Origin: Streptomyces sp. YPW6
Lineage (GTDB): Bacteria > Actinomycetota > Actinomycetes > Streptomycetales > Streptomycetaceae
Direction: 5' to 3'
DNA: 64,000 nucleotides
Assembly: GCF_018866325.1 (NCBI RefSeq)
Contig: NZ_CP076457.1
Location: 7,631,590 to 7,695,589 of the forward strand
In this document: positions 55,613-64,000 of the stretch, one piece after another
Numbering within the stretch: the stretch's first letter is position 1
How the letters are laid out: each line of letters starts with the position of its first letter
Notes under the pieces: generated by a model
Seen by the model: only the letters and a program-made list of their open reading frames with translations
Databases searched by the model: none
Told to the model about the DNA's origin: nothing
Made by a program: the position numbers and the translations under genes

Positions 55613-56800
55613 ATGCCCGCCACCTCACCGAAAGAGCTCTCCTTGCACGAGCCGGCCCGCTTTCTCGACCTGCACATCCTGCACCCCGTGACCGCGGCGA
55701 ACCTCAACCGTGACGTCGACAACGACCCCAAAACCCTCTCCTACGGGAACGCGACGAGGGCCCTCGTTTCCCCCCAGGCGTGGAAGCGCCCCATCCGTCT
55801 CAACGTCGAACAGGAACTGGGGGAGCACGCCGTCCGCACCCGCATGGTGCCGCCCCTCGTCGCCCGGAAACTGCAAGAAGCCCAGTGGCCCGAGGACCTT
55901 GCCGCGTTCGCCTCCGCGCAGATCGTCCACTCCGCCAAGGGCGGGGGCCTCAAGCACAACGCCAAGGACGGCAACCGCACCCAGGCCATGCTCTACCTCC
56001 CCGCCGGCGTCATCGACGACCTCGTCGCCCTGTGCGAAAAGCACCGCACGGAACTGGAGGAAGCCCTCGCCGCCCACACCCCCAAAAAGGAAATCAGCCC
56101 GGTCCTGCCCACCAAGGACCTCGCCGCGCACCTGACCAGCCGCACCGCGAGCATCAACCTCTTCGGACGGATGCTCGCCGAACTGCCCGCCGGCCACGTC
56201 GAAGCGGCCGTCCAGATGGCCCCCGCCTTCTCCGTCCACCGCAGCGACCCGCAGCCGGACTTCTTCACCGCCGTCGAGGACCTGCCCATGGGAGGCGACA
56301 GGGGCAGCGCCCATCTGGAGACCGCGTTCCTCACCACCAGCGTCTTCTACCGGTTCGCGACCATCAACATCACCGACCTGCACCACAACCTCGGAGCCGC
56401 CACCCCCGCCGACACCGTCACCAGTCTCGTCGAGCTGTTCGTCCGCCACTTCATCCTCAGCATGCCCGGCGGCAAGAAGACCTCAACCGCCCCCCACACC
56501 CTCCCCGACCTCGTCCACTACACCGTCCGCGACCGCCGCTCCGTCTCCTACGGCGCCGCCTTCGAACAGCCCGTCAAAGCCGCTCCCCAGGGCGGCTACA
56601 CCATCCCCGCCCGCCAGGCGCTCACCGACTACGCCACCACCGTCAGCCGCCTGCTCGGCACCCGCCACCTCATCGCCCACGGCCACACCAGCACCACCAA
56701 CAAACCCATCAAGACCCTCGGCACCCACCACACCTCCTTCGACGACCTCGCCGCCGCCTGCGCCACCGCAGCAACCACCACCCCCGCGGGCCGACCGTGA
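55613..56800 (+). CDS. cas7e: Cas7e (Cse4/CasC), Cascade backbone
   Basis: A 395-residue Cas7e starting MPATSPKELSLHEPARFLDL. HILHPVTAANLNRDVDNDPK and TLSYGNATRALVSPQAWKRP match the N-terminal RRM-like fold with the NLNRD and SPQAWKR motifs typical of type I-E Cas7; VEAAVQMAPAFSVHRSDPQP and LTTSVFYRFATINITDLHHN follow. Six copies bind the crRNA spacer in Cascade. The frame is intact. The last codons overlap the GTG of cas5e by 4 bp. Confidence 0.95.
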   Translation: MPATSPKELSLHEPARFLDLHILHPVTAANLNRDVDNDPKTLSYGNATRALVSPQAWKRPIRLNVEQELGEHAVRTRMVPPLVARKLQEAQWPEDLAAFASAQIVHSAKGGGLKHNAKDGNRTQAMLYLPAGVIDDLVALCEKHRTELEEALAAHTPKKEISPVLPTKDLAAHLTSRTASINLFGRMLAELPAGHVEAAVQMAPAFSVHRSDPQPDFFTAVEDLPMGGDRGSAHLETAFLTTSVFYRFATINITDLHHNLGAATPADTVTSLVELFVRHFILSMPGGKKTSTAPHTLPDLVHYTVRDRRSVSYGAAFEQPVKAAPQGGYTIPARQALTDYATTVSRLLGTRHLIAHGHTSTTNKPIKTLGTHHTSFDDLAAACATAATTTPAGRP

Positions 56801-57603
56801 GCGGGCTCATCCTGCGCCTGGCCGGCCTGCTCCAGTCCTCCGGCGAACGCGGCGTCTTCCACTACCGCGACACCTGCGCCTTCCCCACCCGTTCCCAGCT
56901 CATCGGCATGTTCGCCGCCGCCCAGGGCCGCCGTCGTGAACACGCCCTCGACCCCTACCCCCACCTGCAGGCACCCGGTGACACCACCGCCCCCAGCCAC
57001 CGCGACCTCACCATCACCATCCGCATCGACCAGCCGGGCATCCTCTACCGCGACTTCCACACCGTCGGCGGCGGCTACCCCCGCGAAGAAGGCATTCTCA
57101 CCGGCAAAGGAGAGCGCCGCAGCCAGGCCAAGGCCACTCTGGTGTCCCAGCGCGACTACCTCACCGGCGCCGTCTTCACCATCGCCGTCCAGGGGCCCGC
57201 CGCGCTCACCGCCTACATCGCCGACACCCTCCAGCGCCCCCGCTTCGGGCTGTTCCTCGGCCGCCGCGCCTGCCTCCCCGACGAACCTCTCGTCCTCAAC
57301 CCCCACAGCTCCGACTCCGTCACCGAACTCCTCACCCGCACCCCCCTCACCCGCACCCCGGCACTTCCACCCACCGCCGCACACCTCCCCACGACCTTCG
57401 TCTGGGAACACCCGCCCCCGGGTGCGGACCCCACTCCGCCCGACCGGGAAAGCACCAGCGAACCCGTCAACCTCACCAGCCACGCACGGCGCCACCTGCC
57501 CCGCCGCTTGTGGATGACCACCGAACACCTCCCCGCACACCTCCACGCCGGACCCCGGCCGCTCGACACCCTCACCGCGTACATGCACGGAGAACCCGCA
57601 TGA
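56797..57603 (+). CDS. cas5e: Cas5e (CasD), binds crRNA 5' handle
   Basis: A 268-residue Cas5e starting VSGLILRLAGLLQSSGERGV. Conserved features include the early W/G-poor LQS-GERG loop, FPTRSQLIGMFAAAQGRRR (typical P-T-S-LIG motif of Cas5), and REEGILTGKGERRSQAKATL-type sequence around residues 100-120. Cas5e caps the 5' handle of crRNA and contacts Cse1 and Cas7. The GTG start overlaps cas7e and the stop overlaps cas6e (ATGA), so the three are translated as a unit. Intact. Confidence 0.93.
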   Translation: MSGLILRLAGLLQSSGERGVFHYRDTCAFPTRSQLIGMFAAAQGRRREHALDPYPHLQAPGDTTAPSHRDLTITIRIDQPGILYRDFHTVGGGYPREEGILTGKGERRSQAKATLVSQRDYLTGAVFTIAVQGPAALTAYIADTLQRPRFGLFLGRRACLPDEPLVLNPHSSDSVTELLTRTPLTRTPALPPTAAHLPTTFVWEHPPPGADPTPPDRESTSEPVNLTSHARRHLPRRLWMTTEHLPAHLHAGPRPLDTLTAYMHGEPA

Positions 57604-58247
57604 CCAGCCTCACCCGCATCGCCCTCAACCCGCACAACCGGGCAGTCAGAGCCGACCTCGCCGACGTCGACAGCCTCCACAAGACCCTCATGCGCCTGGC
57701 CCCCGACCACCACAACAGCCCCACCCCCCGTGCCGCCGCGGGCCTGCTGTTCCGCACCGAGTCCGGGCCCGACCCCACCCTCCTCGTCCAGACGGCCCAC
57801 GTACCCGACCTCACCGCCCTGCCCGCCGACTACGGCACCGCCCGGACCGTCGACCTGGCCCCTCTGCTGAACTCCCTCACCCCCGGGCGCACCGTCCGCT
57901 ACCGCATCACCGCCGCCCCCACCGTCGCCCGCTCCGCCGGCAACCCCAACCGCCACCCCGTCACCGGGAAACGCCGCGGCAAGATCACTCACCTCACTGG
58001 AGACGACGCCATCACCTGGTGGCAGACCCGCGCGCAAGCCGTCGGACTTCAGCCCGCCAGTGTCTCCGGCCTTCCCAGGCCCTTCCCCCGCACCCGGGTC
58101 ACCCGCACCTCCCCCCACTTCATCCTCACCCAGTTCGACGGCATCGCCCGCATCACCGACACCACCCTCCTCACCCACGCCCTGACAACCGGCATCGGTA
58201 GAGCCAAAAGCTACGGAGCCGGCCTCCTCTCCCTCGCCCTCACCTGA
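57600..58247 (+). CDS. cas6e: Cas6e (CasE), crRNA-processing endoribonuclease
   Basis: A 215-residue protein starting MTSLTRIALNPHNRAVRADL. It has the two ferredoxin-like folds of Cas6e and the C-terminal glycine-rich GIGRAKSYGAGLLSLA loop. A His in DSLHKTLMRLAPDHHNS is in the position of the family catalytic His. It cuts the repeat hairpin to release crRNA and stays bound to the 3' end. Intact. The TnsB-like gene begins 21 bp after its stop, with no terminator between. Confidence 0.95.
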   Translation: MTSLTRIALNPHNRAVRADLADVDSLHKTLMRLAPDHHNSPTPRAAAGLLFRTESGPDPTLLVQTAHVPDLTALPADYGTARTVDLAPLLNSLTPGRTVRYRITAAPTVARSAGNPNRHPVTGKRRGKITHLTGDDAITWWQTRAQAVGLQPASVSGLPRPFPRTRVTRTSPHFILTQFDGIARITDTTLLTHALTTGIGRAKSYGAGLLSLALT

Positions 58248-58268
58248 ACCCGAACAGAAACCCCTCCC

Positions 58269-59800
58269 ATGTCACCTGCCCCTGACCTGAGCGCCCTGCG
58301 CGCCGCCGCCGTGCACCGCCTCTACACCCTCGAGCAGTCAGAACAGCTCACCCGCACCCGGATCACCGGCGTCGCCGACGCCTTCGGCGTCGACCCCCGC
58401 ACCGTCGACCGCTGGCTCGCACGCGCCCGCGCCAACAACGGCACCTACCAACCCCCCAGCCGCACCAGCTTCACCCTCACCCCGCACATGCTCGACGCGA
58501 TCGCCCGCTGGCGCGGCAACGCCACCGCCGCGTGGAAGGAACTACGCGCCGACGGCCACCCCGTCCCCTCCCTGCCCACCTTCCACCGCGCCACCAACAG
58601 AGCCCTCACTCCCGGCATGCGCGCCGGCCTCCGAGGCGGCGAGAAAGCACGGCGACGCTTCGACGTAGCCGGCGAACGCGACCGCCACCACCGCAACTAC
58701 GCCTGGGAAACCGACCACGTCGAAGCCAGCGTCAAAGTCCGCGTCGAAGGCCACATCCGCAAACCCTGGATCACCTTCTTCATCGACTGCGCCACCTCAG
58801 CCATCTGCGGCCTCGCCATCACACCGCAACGCCCCAGCCGCGAAGCCGTCCTCGTCGCCATCCGCGACGCCGTCCTCATCGACGAACACCACGGCCCCTT
58901 CGGAGGCATCCCCACCTACCTGCGCGTCGACGGCGGCAAAATTCCTCTGCGCCACCGTCAAGGAAGCCCTCGGCGCCCTGGGCACCGACATCATCGAACT
59001 GCCTCCCTTCACCCCGAAGGCAAACCCAACGTCGAAGCCGTCAACGGCGCCATCAAGATCACCCTGTTCGCCGGCATGCCCGGCTACACCACGCCCCACA
59101 CCTCCGCGGCGGCAAACCCGTCGACCCCGACCAGCCCTGCTTCCCTTCGAAGAGTTCGTCCGCCTGGTCCTCGCATGGGTCCAGCACTGGAACCACGAGA
59201 ACACCCCGCGAGCCTCAACGGCCGCACCCCGCGAGGCCTGGGACGCCGACCCCGCCCTCATCGACACCGTCACCACCGAAGCCCTCCACACCTACACCCT
59301 GGAACGCCACGGCCGACCCTGACCATCAACAACGGCGGCGTCCGCTGGCGCAAACGCAACTACATCGCCGACTGGATGCACGGCCGCGTCGGCGAAAGGT
59401 CCACCTTCGCTACCTCCCGCACCACGACCACCGCGTCGAGCTCTACGACCCCAGACAGGCCGCCACCTCGGCCACGCCGTCATGGCCCAGCAAGCCACCC
59501 CCGAACAGGGCCTCAGCCTCAAACGCGCCCGAGCCCGCCAAGCCGACCGCCTGCGCACCAAGCTCCAGAAAGCCGAGAAGAACCGCAACATTCGCTACGC
59601 AGCCGCAACCCGGCCCGCCCCACCCGTACCCCTAGACGCGATGCCCGGAAGAAGCCCTCGAACACCTACGGAACCTCGACGGATTCGACCCCGCCGCAGA
59701 AGCACTCCCCGACCTCATCCAGCTCCCCGAACCCGACACCGGCCTGACCCTGCCCATCAACCCCAACCCCGCCACCGACCGACCCCAAGGACCAGCCGTG
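58269..59800 (+). pseudogene. TnsB/TniA/MuA-type DDE transposase, multiple frameshifts
   Basis: Begins MSPAPDLSALRAAAVHRLYT with an HTH (TRITGVADAFGVDPRTVDRW) and a second DNA-binding region to residue 140. The rve-type integrase core follows: NYAWETDHVEAS (first Asp), IPTYLRVDGGK (second Asp), and PNVEAVNGAIKITLFAG (Glu). Then come WVQHWNHENTPR and a Mu-transposase C-like beta domain (VHLRYLPHHDHRVELYDPRQ) and LSLKRARARQADRLRTKLQ. After about residue 225 at least seven single-base shifts separate the blocks. It would catalyse strand transfer at element ends. Its place directly after cas6e in the same operon is unusual. Confidence 0.85.
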
Positions 59801-60597
59801 AGCACCCCGCCACCCCACCCCGCCCCACCCAGCTCCCACCGCCCAGCCAGGACCACTTCGCCGGACTCACCGGAGCCAACGCCATGGCCACCCGAGGCAT
59901 GGCCGAGACCGAAGCCCGCATCCTCAAAGCCATCAAGCACAACGCCATCGTCTGCATCCACGGACACGTCGGCCTCGGCAAAACCTTCGCCGTCCACACG
60001 ATCCTGCGCCGCCGCGCACCCGAAACCACCATCCGGCTGCGCTACAACAGCGGCGCCAACATGAACGAAATCCGCACCCACCTCTGGAGCCGCCTCGGCC
60101 TGCCAGAGAACCACCGCAGGCCGCCGGCCTGCGACCAGCAGATCCGCGACGCACTCGAAGCAGAACCCGCATCCTGCTCATCGACGAAGCACAAGGACTC
60201 GGAACGAAACCCTGGAGTACTTCCGCACCCTCTGGGGCGACGACGCCCGCCGCGCCGCCATCGTCCTCGTCGGCAGCGGCAACACCCGCCAGAAGATCCT
60301 CAACAACCCGCCCTGCACTCCCGGATCCTCGACTGGTACCAGTTCAGCCCGCTCACACCGACCGAGGTCCAGGCCACCATCCCCGCCTACCAGAAGATCT
60401 GGGCCACAGCACCACCCGAACTGATCCTGTACGCCGACGACATGGTTGGCCACGGATCATTCCGGAACTGGGCAAGGATCACCCTCCTCCACGATGCCCT
60501 GGAGGACAACCCGAAACTCACCCTCGACAAAGACCTCGTCCGCTGGGTACTGAGCCGCATCGACCCCACCACCCGCCATACTCCACAACGCAACTGA
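59798..60597 (+). pseudogene. TnsC/TniB/MuB-type AAA+ ATPase, frameshifted
   Basis: GTG at 59798 overlaps the end of the transposase gene in the manner of coupled genes. The body reads FAGLTGANAMATRGMAETEA, Walker A HVGLGKTFAVHTILRR, then in another frame Walker B ILLIDEAQGLGTKTLEYFRT and sensor VLVGSGNTRQKILNN, then the first frame again from ILDWYQFSPLTPTEVQATIP to TTRHTPQRN. This order is that of TniB/TnsC regulators, which pick target sites and activate the transposase. At least three shifts. No TniQ or TnsA follows. Confidence 0.85.
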
Positions 60598-61149
60598 CAG
60601 CACCGCAGGTCTTCAACAAGGCGCCTTGGGGCGGATCCCGAACGCTTCTGAGAGGCGATCAGAGAGCCCTGCGGCAGGGACCTCACCAAACCTGAGGGCT
60701 CCAATAGCCGTCGGCCCGTCGGTCCAGGTGCTCGGCCAGGTCCCTGAGGACCGCCCCTGAGCTGCTGCCAGCCGAAAGTGATGGTCTCGGCTATCTCCGT
60801 GATCTTCGAGCAGATCGCATCTCTCGCTCGGCCTCGGGCGTTGCGCTGCTGGGCCCTCGTGGGGCCCATCCTGAAGATCAAGTGCTGTGTTACCAGGGTG
60901 ACATGAGTGATGGGGATCAGGGTCGGCCAGAAACGCTACTGTACCTGCGGCCGTCCGCCACCAGCTCAACGCCCCTTTCTACGTAACCGGTTTGTGCAGA
61001 TTCTCTCTCTGTGTCCGATTCGGTAGAATGCGTGCATGCTGCGGGTCGGCCCGCCAACTGCACCACCTCGTCGAGCTGTTGACCCATGTCGCATGCATGC
61101 ACTTTTGTGAGGACATGCATCGTCATCCACCGCAATGAGATACTGATGA
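60598..61149. other. 550-bp region downstream of the transposition genes
   Basis: No convincing gene. A minus-strand stretch (about 60890-60660) reads ITEIAETITFGWQQLRGGP and, one base off, LRDLAEHLDRRADGYWSPQV, possibly a decayed small gene. One element end would be expected near here, but I could not recognise terminal repeats. Confidence 0.35.
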
Positions 61150-61893
61150 GTGGCAGCGGGCTGCGCCGCGCCGCCGGGGACGGAGGGTGCGTTGAGCCGC
61201 TGGTACGGGCCTCATGAGCAGTGGCCGGCTCATCAGAAGCCATCGTGGAAGCAGACTCTTCGTGAGGCCCGAGCTGCGGGCTGGCACCTCATGATGATCG
61301 AGGCACCTGGGGCATCTCCTGTGATCCGGGCTTGGGGATGACGGCTGTACGGAACTGGTCTTCAGCTCCGGCAGGGCGACGGAGACAGTGGCGATCCAGA
61401 CTCGCGGCAAGATCAAGCGGTGCGACCACGGCGAACTCGAGTCGCAGCAGCAGATCGTCTTTCGCGCATCGGGCCTCCTCGATCAGGCGGACAGCCTTCT
61501 GGGTGCCGCTGATCTCTGCCTGCGGGCGGCCGGCAAGACCGCAGAGGTGAGGCACCTCCTCAACAGAGTCGACGCTGTGGCAGATGAGGCGGACAAGCTG
61601 CTTGAGCGTGCTCTCGTCGGCGAGGGCGACAGTGCCCGGCTCATCGAAGGGCATTCGATTCTCTGCCGCAGGGCTATGAACTGGGGTTTCCGCCGTCGCA
61701 TGAGGATGTTCGGGACCTCATCACGGGTGCTGACGCGCGGGCCGACGAGGCTCGGCAGCTTGGCGATGAGCTGCCTGCGGGAGACCTCGGTGCAGCCCTG
61801 AGCGAGAGAATTGCGCAGGTCAGAGCGCGGGCGAGCACCCTTTCAGGGGATCTTGCCCGAGTCTGGAATGCCGAGGATTCTTCCGGCGCTTAA
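61150..61893 (+). pseudogene. Hypothetical protein, two frameshifts
   Basis: Segments in order: RWYGPHEQWPAHQKPSWKQT-LREARAAGWHL; then one base off, CDHGELESQQQIVFRASGLL, ADLCLRAAGKTAEVRHLLNR and ADEADKLLERALVGEGDSAR; then AFDSLPQGYELGFPPSHEDV through SGDLARVWNAEDSSGA. The middle is a predicted antiparallel helical bundle. It resembles a Streptomyces hypothetical family with an N-terminal HicA-like basic region, but I cannot name it. Confidence 0.55.
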
Positions 61894-61949
61894 TGTGTTG
61901 GAGAAGTCCAACATGAGGGTATCGTGGCAGCAGGAAGGAGGGTACTTCC

Positions 61950-62573
61950 ATGGAAACGGTCATTCCTCTTGTTGTGCGCAACATCAGTCTCAATGATGAC
62001 GAGACAGCCAATCAGCTGGCACTACATCTGTCGGACCTGGGGTGGGGCGAACGCTGGGCAGGTGGTGGCATCCGTGTACACCACAGATGCCGACCCCGTC
62101 GCAGCGGCGGCAGCAGCAGCGGTAGCCATCAAGCGCGCTCTGCCACAAGCACGCATCGAACGCGTCGATGAACAGTTCGTTTCGCTTGCCGACATCGCCG
62201 CCCGCACCGGCTTGAGTCACGAAGCCATCCGGCTCTGGACCACAGGCAAGCGGCGGGCTTCGGGCCAGCCCTTCCCGGACGCGCGCGCACACGTTGGCCA
62301 GGGCGCGCCACAAGCAAGATCTGGACCTGGCCGCAGGTGCGCGACTGGCTCAAGGCTCAGTACTGCCTGGATCTCGACCTGATGTCGCCTACCTATCTCC
62401 GCAACAGGTGATGAGCTTGAACGCACTCCTGGCCCAGCCGCCACAAGAGCGCTGGCAACCCGTCGCCCAGGCCGGCGTCACGCGTACTCGCTCAAGTCGA
62501 CGCCGCTCTTGAAGAGGGCTCGGCGGCTCGCTCCATCAGCAAGCGTTTCGCTGTTCAAGGCCCGCCATCATGA
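61950..62573 (+). pseudogene. HTH-domain protein, frameshifted
   Basis: METVIPLVVRNISLNDDETA and QLALHLSDLGWG start the gene. Shifted by one base it continues as NAGQVVASVYTTDADPVAAA with the HTH SLADIAARTGLSHEAIRLWT-TGKRRA, then IWTWPQVRDWLKAQYCLDLD, LSPQQVMSLNALLAQ and LAQVDAALEEGSAARSISKR. The fold suggests a small DNA-binding protein preceded by a ferredoxin-like domain. Its stop overlaps the next gene as ATGA, implying coupling. Four or so single-base shifts. Confidence 0.6.
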
Positions 62574-63089
62574 GCTTTACAGGCACGACCACGGAAGACG
62601 ACGCCCAGGGCCCGGACCTGCAGCAGCAAGTAGCCGACTTGAACAGCCGGCTACATCTGACCGATGTGCGAGTGCAGCGTCTGGAAGCCGAAGCCCATCA
62701 GGACCCACCCTTTGACGTCCACCGCATCCAGATCCACATGTCGGCCAGCGAGGTACTCCTGGAGCCCCCGCGCTTTGCTGCACGCTTCAGCCAGACAGTC
62801 GAGCTGCAGGACAGCGAGGAAACAACGCTGGCGCACGTAGAGGTGGCCGTGGTCGTCGACTACACCCTGGATGACGGCCCGCTTCCTTCCGGGGAGGCGG
62901 TGACGGCATACGAGAGAACAACAGCTACTGCTGCTGCTCACCCTATCTTCGCGAAACGCTGCAGAGCGCCACCCTGAGACTCGGGCTCGAACCCGTAGTC
63001 TAGGTGTCCTCAGGCGAGGACAGCCCCGGCCTACAGAGATCAACATGGTCCGTCGAGTACCCGTTTCCATGAGCGAAGAAATGGACTGA
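62570..63089 (+). pseudogene. SecB-like protein, two single-base lesions
   Basis: MSFTGTTTEDDAQGPDLQQQ begins the frame, then LHLTDVRVQRLEAEAHQDPP and FAARFSQTVELQDSEETTLA-HVEVAVVVDYTL, a strand-rich region, and (after a one-base shift) PYLRETLQSATLRLGLEPVV. The last segment resembles the SecB C-terminal helix and the strands resemble its core. A further missing base would remove the TAG after EPVV and extend to MSEEMD at 63089. SecB-like chaperones can pair with antitoxins; the upstream HTH gene makes that worth testing, but it is inference. Confidence 0.5.
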
Positions 63090-63604
63090 GCACGGCCGCC
63101 GTCATCATCTCCCAGACCACCGCGAGAATGCGGGCGAGGTGCATCGTCTTCGCGCCACCTCGGACCAGTTCCTGTGCCCAGACCCAGCTGGCGATCGAGC
63201 CGTCAGGGTCGTGGCCCTTCCGGCCGACCGTCTGGGCGAGGATCGCAGACGCCGGGCCTCAAGCCTTCCTGCAGGCCGCCCGGGCGGCCATCGATCCGGG
63301 GGCGTGGCGGTGAGGATGACTGACAGAGTCGGACAAGGACAGTCTCCCCGGCGCGGTCTGCGATGCCCGGGAGCCTAAGGTTCGCCTGCTCGTGCCTCGG
63401 ACCGCCAGGGCCCACCGAGCGAGCTGCAGCAGGACGACGGGTCCACCTCCGTCGCCGTCTGAGTTTCGATGCTCGTGGACCAGCCAAGGTGCTCTTTGCG
63501 CCGCTTTTCGTGATCGGTCCTTCTCCCGGCAGGCTGCGCGGCATGATCGCAAGAGTTGCTCTGGGTGTGTCACCGAACGGTGGCTGAGTGGGGGGAAGGC
63601 GAGC

Positions 63605-64000
63605 GTGAGCGTGAATGGGTTCCGGTTCAACCCGCCGCCGAACTGGCTGTTGCCCGAAGGATGGGTTCCCTCGGACGGCTGGCAGCCTGATCCTCGTGGC
63701 CACCGCCCCCGGGCTGGCAGTTGTGGCTGGCTGACTCCCCGACGCCGCTCCGGTGACCGGTGCCATCCCTCACCAGTCCGCACCTCAGCCCGAGGCTCCT
63801 GCCGGCCGGAAGCGGGGCTGGTTCGGCCGCAGGCGACAGACTGAGGCAAGCGAGCTCGAAGAGCTGAGGGCATGGATCGCGCAGGCCCACGGCGCGGACG
63901 CCGCACAGGTTGCCGTGCTGGTGCACCGGACACGTCATGAGGCGGCCGCGCTGCTGACCCAGGCCGGGCACAGGCCGAAGGCATCGTCGAAACGCCAAAC
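63605..64000 (+). CDS. Hypothetical protein, frameshifted and cut by the window edge
   Basis: VSVNGFRFNPPPNWLLPEGW then VPSDGWQPDP and (one base off) PGWQLWLADSPTP form the Pro/Trp-rich N-terminal motif found in many actinobacterial proteins, including some with GIY-YIG nuclease domains. A further shift yields RKRGWFGRRRQTEASELEEL, AWIAQAHGADAAQVAVLVHR, probably the start of a coiled-coil region continuing past 64000. No catalytic domain is visible. Confidence 0.45.

Noticed and set aside
58248..64000. Presence of cas1, cas2, tniQ or tnsA downstream
   Set aside because: I looked for Cas1/Cas2-like, TniQ zinc-finger and TnsA endonuclease motifs in all frames after cas6e and saw none.

Overview
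The window reads as high-GC actinobacterial DNA, almost certainly Streptomyces: frequent GTG starts, ECF42 and ECF41 sigma factors, a HelD-type RNA polymerase recycling ATPase, ALF-repeat and FG-GAP exported proteins, many TetR/MerR/MarR regulators and several actinobacterial IS families. No rRNA or tRNA genes were recognised.

Positions 1-26.5 kb look like ordinary chromosome, mostly intact. In order: the end of an AI-2E-type permease, helD, an SRPBCC protein, a small Cys-rich protein, and a secreted GH30 glycosidase divergent from a TetR regulator with a 22-bp palindrome between them. Next come a MerR regulator divergent from a two-domain alpha/beta hydrolase across a MerR-type promoter with a 19-bp spacer, the ohr/ohrR peroxide pair, an RNA 2',3'-cyclic phosphodiesterase, an XRE-cupin regulator, an ECF42 sigma factor with its YciI-like partner, a saccharopine dehydrogenase-like enzyme with a divergent TetR, and membrane and HAD proteins. 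An exported-protein cluster follows on the minus strand: a frameshifted Tat-exported ALF-repeat protein, a lipoprotein, a small secreted protein, and a trypsin-fold protein whose His and Ser positions are replaced, joined to FG-GAP repeats. A DUF4142 protein closes this part.

Positions 26.7-42.9 kb are a patchwork of decayed genes and mobile DNA: remnants of two conserved actinobacterial genes, an intact ECF41/CMD pair with its promoter, two copies of one IS5-family element (a third lies at 53.6 kb), a second IS5 relic, an ISL3 relic, IS21 fragments, a 1.6-kb IS, two short inverted-repeat elements, a DJ-1/GlxA pair and a frameshifted acyl-CoA oxidase.

Positions 43.2-60.6 kb hold a type I-E CRISPR-Cas locus. 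Several arrays with 61-nt period are read leftward, with three related leader regions on their right sides. Two orphan genes, one DUF3800-like, lie among the arrays. The rightward operon is cas3 (frameshifted), cse1 (split by an IS), cse2 (frameshifted, with a 29-bp duplication), then intact cas7e, cas5e and cas6e. It continues after 21 bp into a DDE transposase of the TnsB/TniA/MuA type and an AAA+ ATPase of the TnsC/TniB type. No cas1, cas2, tnsA or tniQ was seen. This union of a I-E Cascade operon with Tn7/Mu-like transposition genes is the most notable system here, although this copy is broken.

Positions 60.6-64 kb carry decayed hypothetical genes, including a HTH gene overlapping a SecB-like gene, and a partial gene at the edge. 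From about 23.6 kb rightward many genes carry single-base frameshifts. Some lesions (IS insertion, 29-bp duplication) are clearly biological; the single-base ones could be decay or assembly error.
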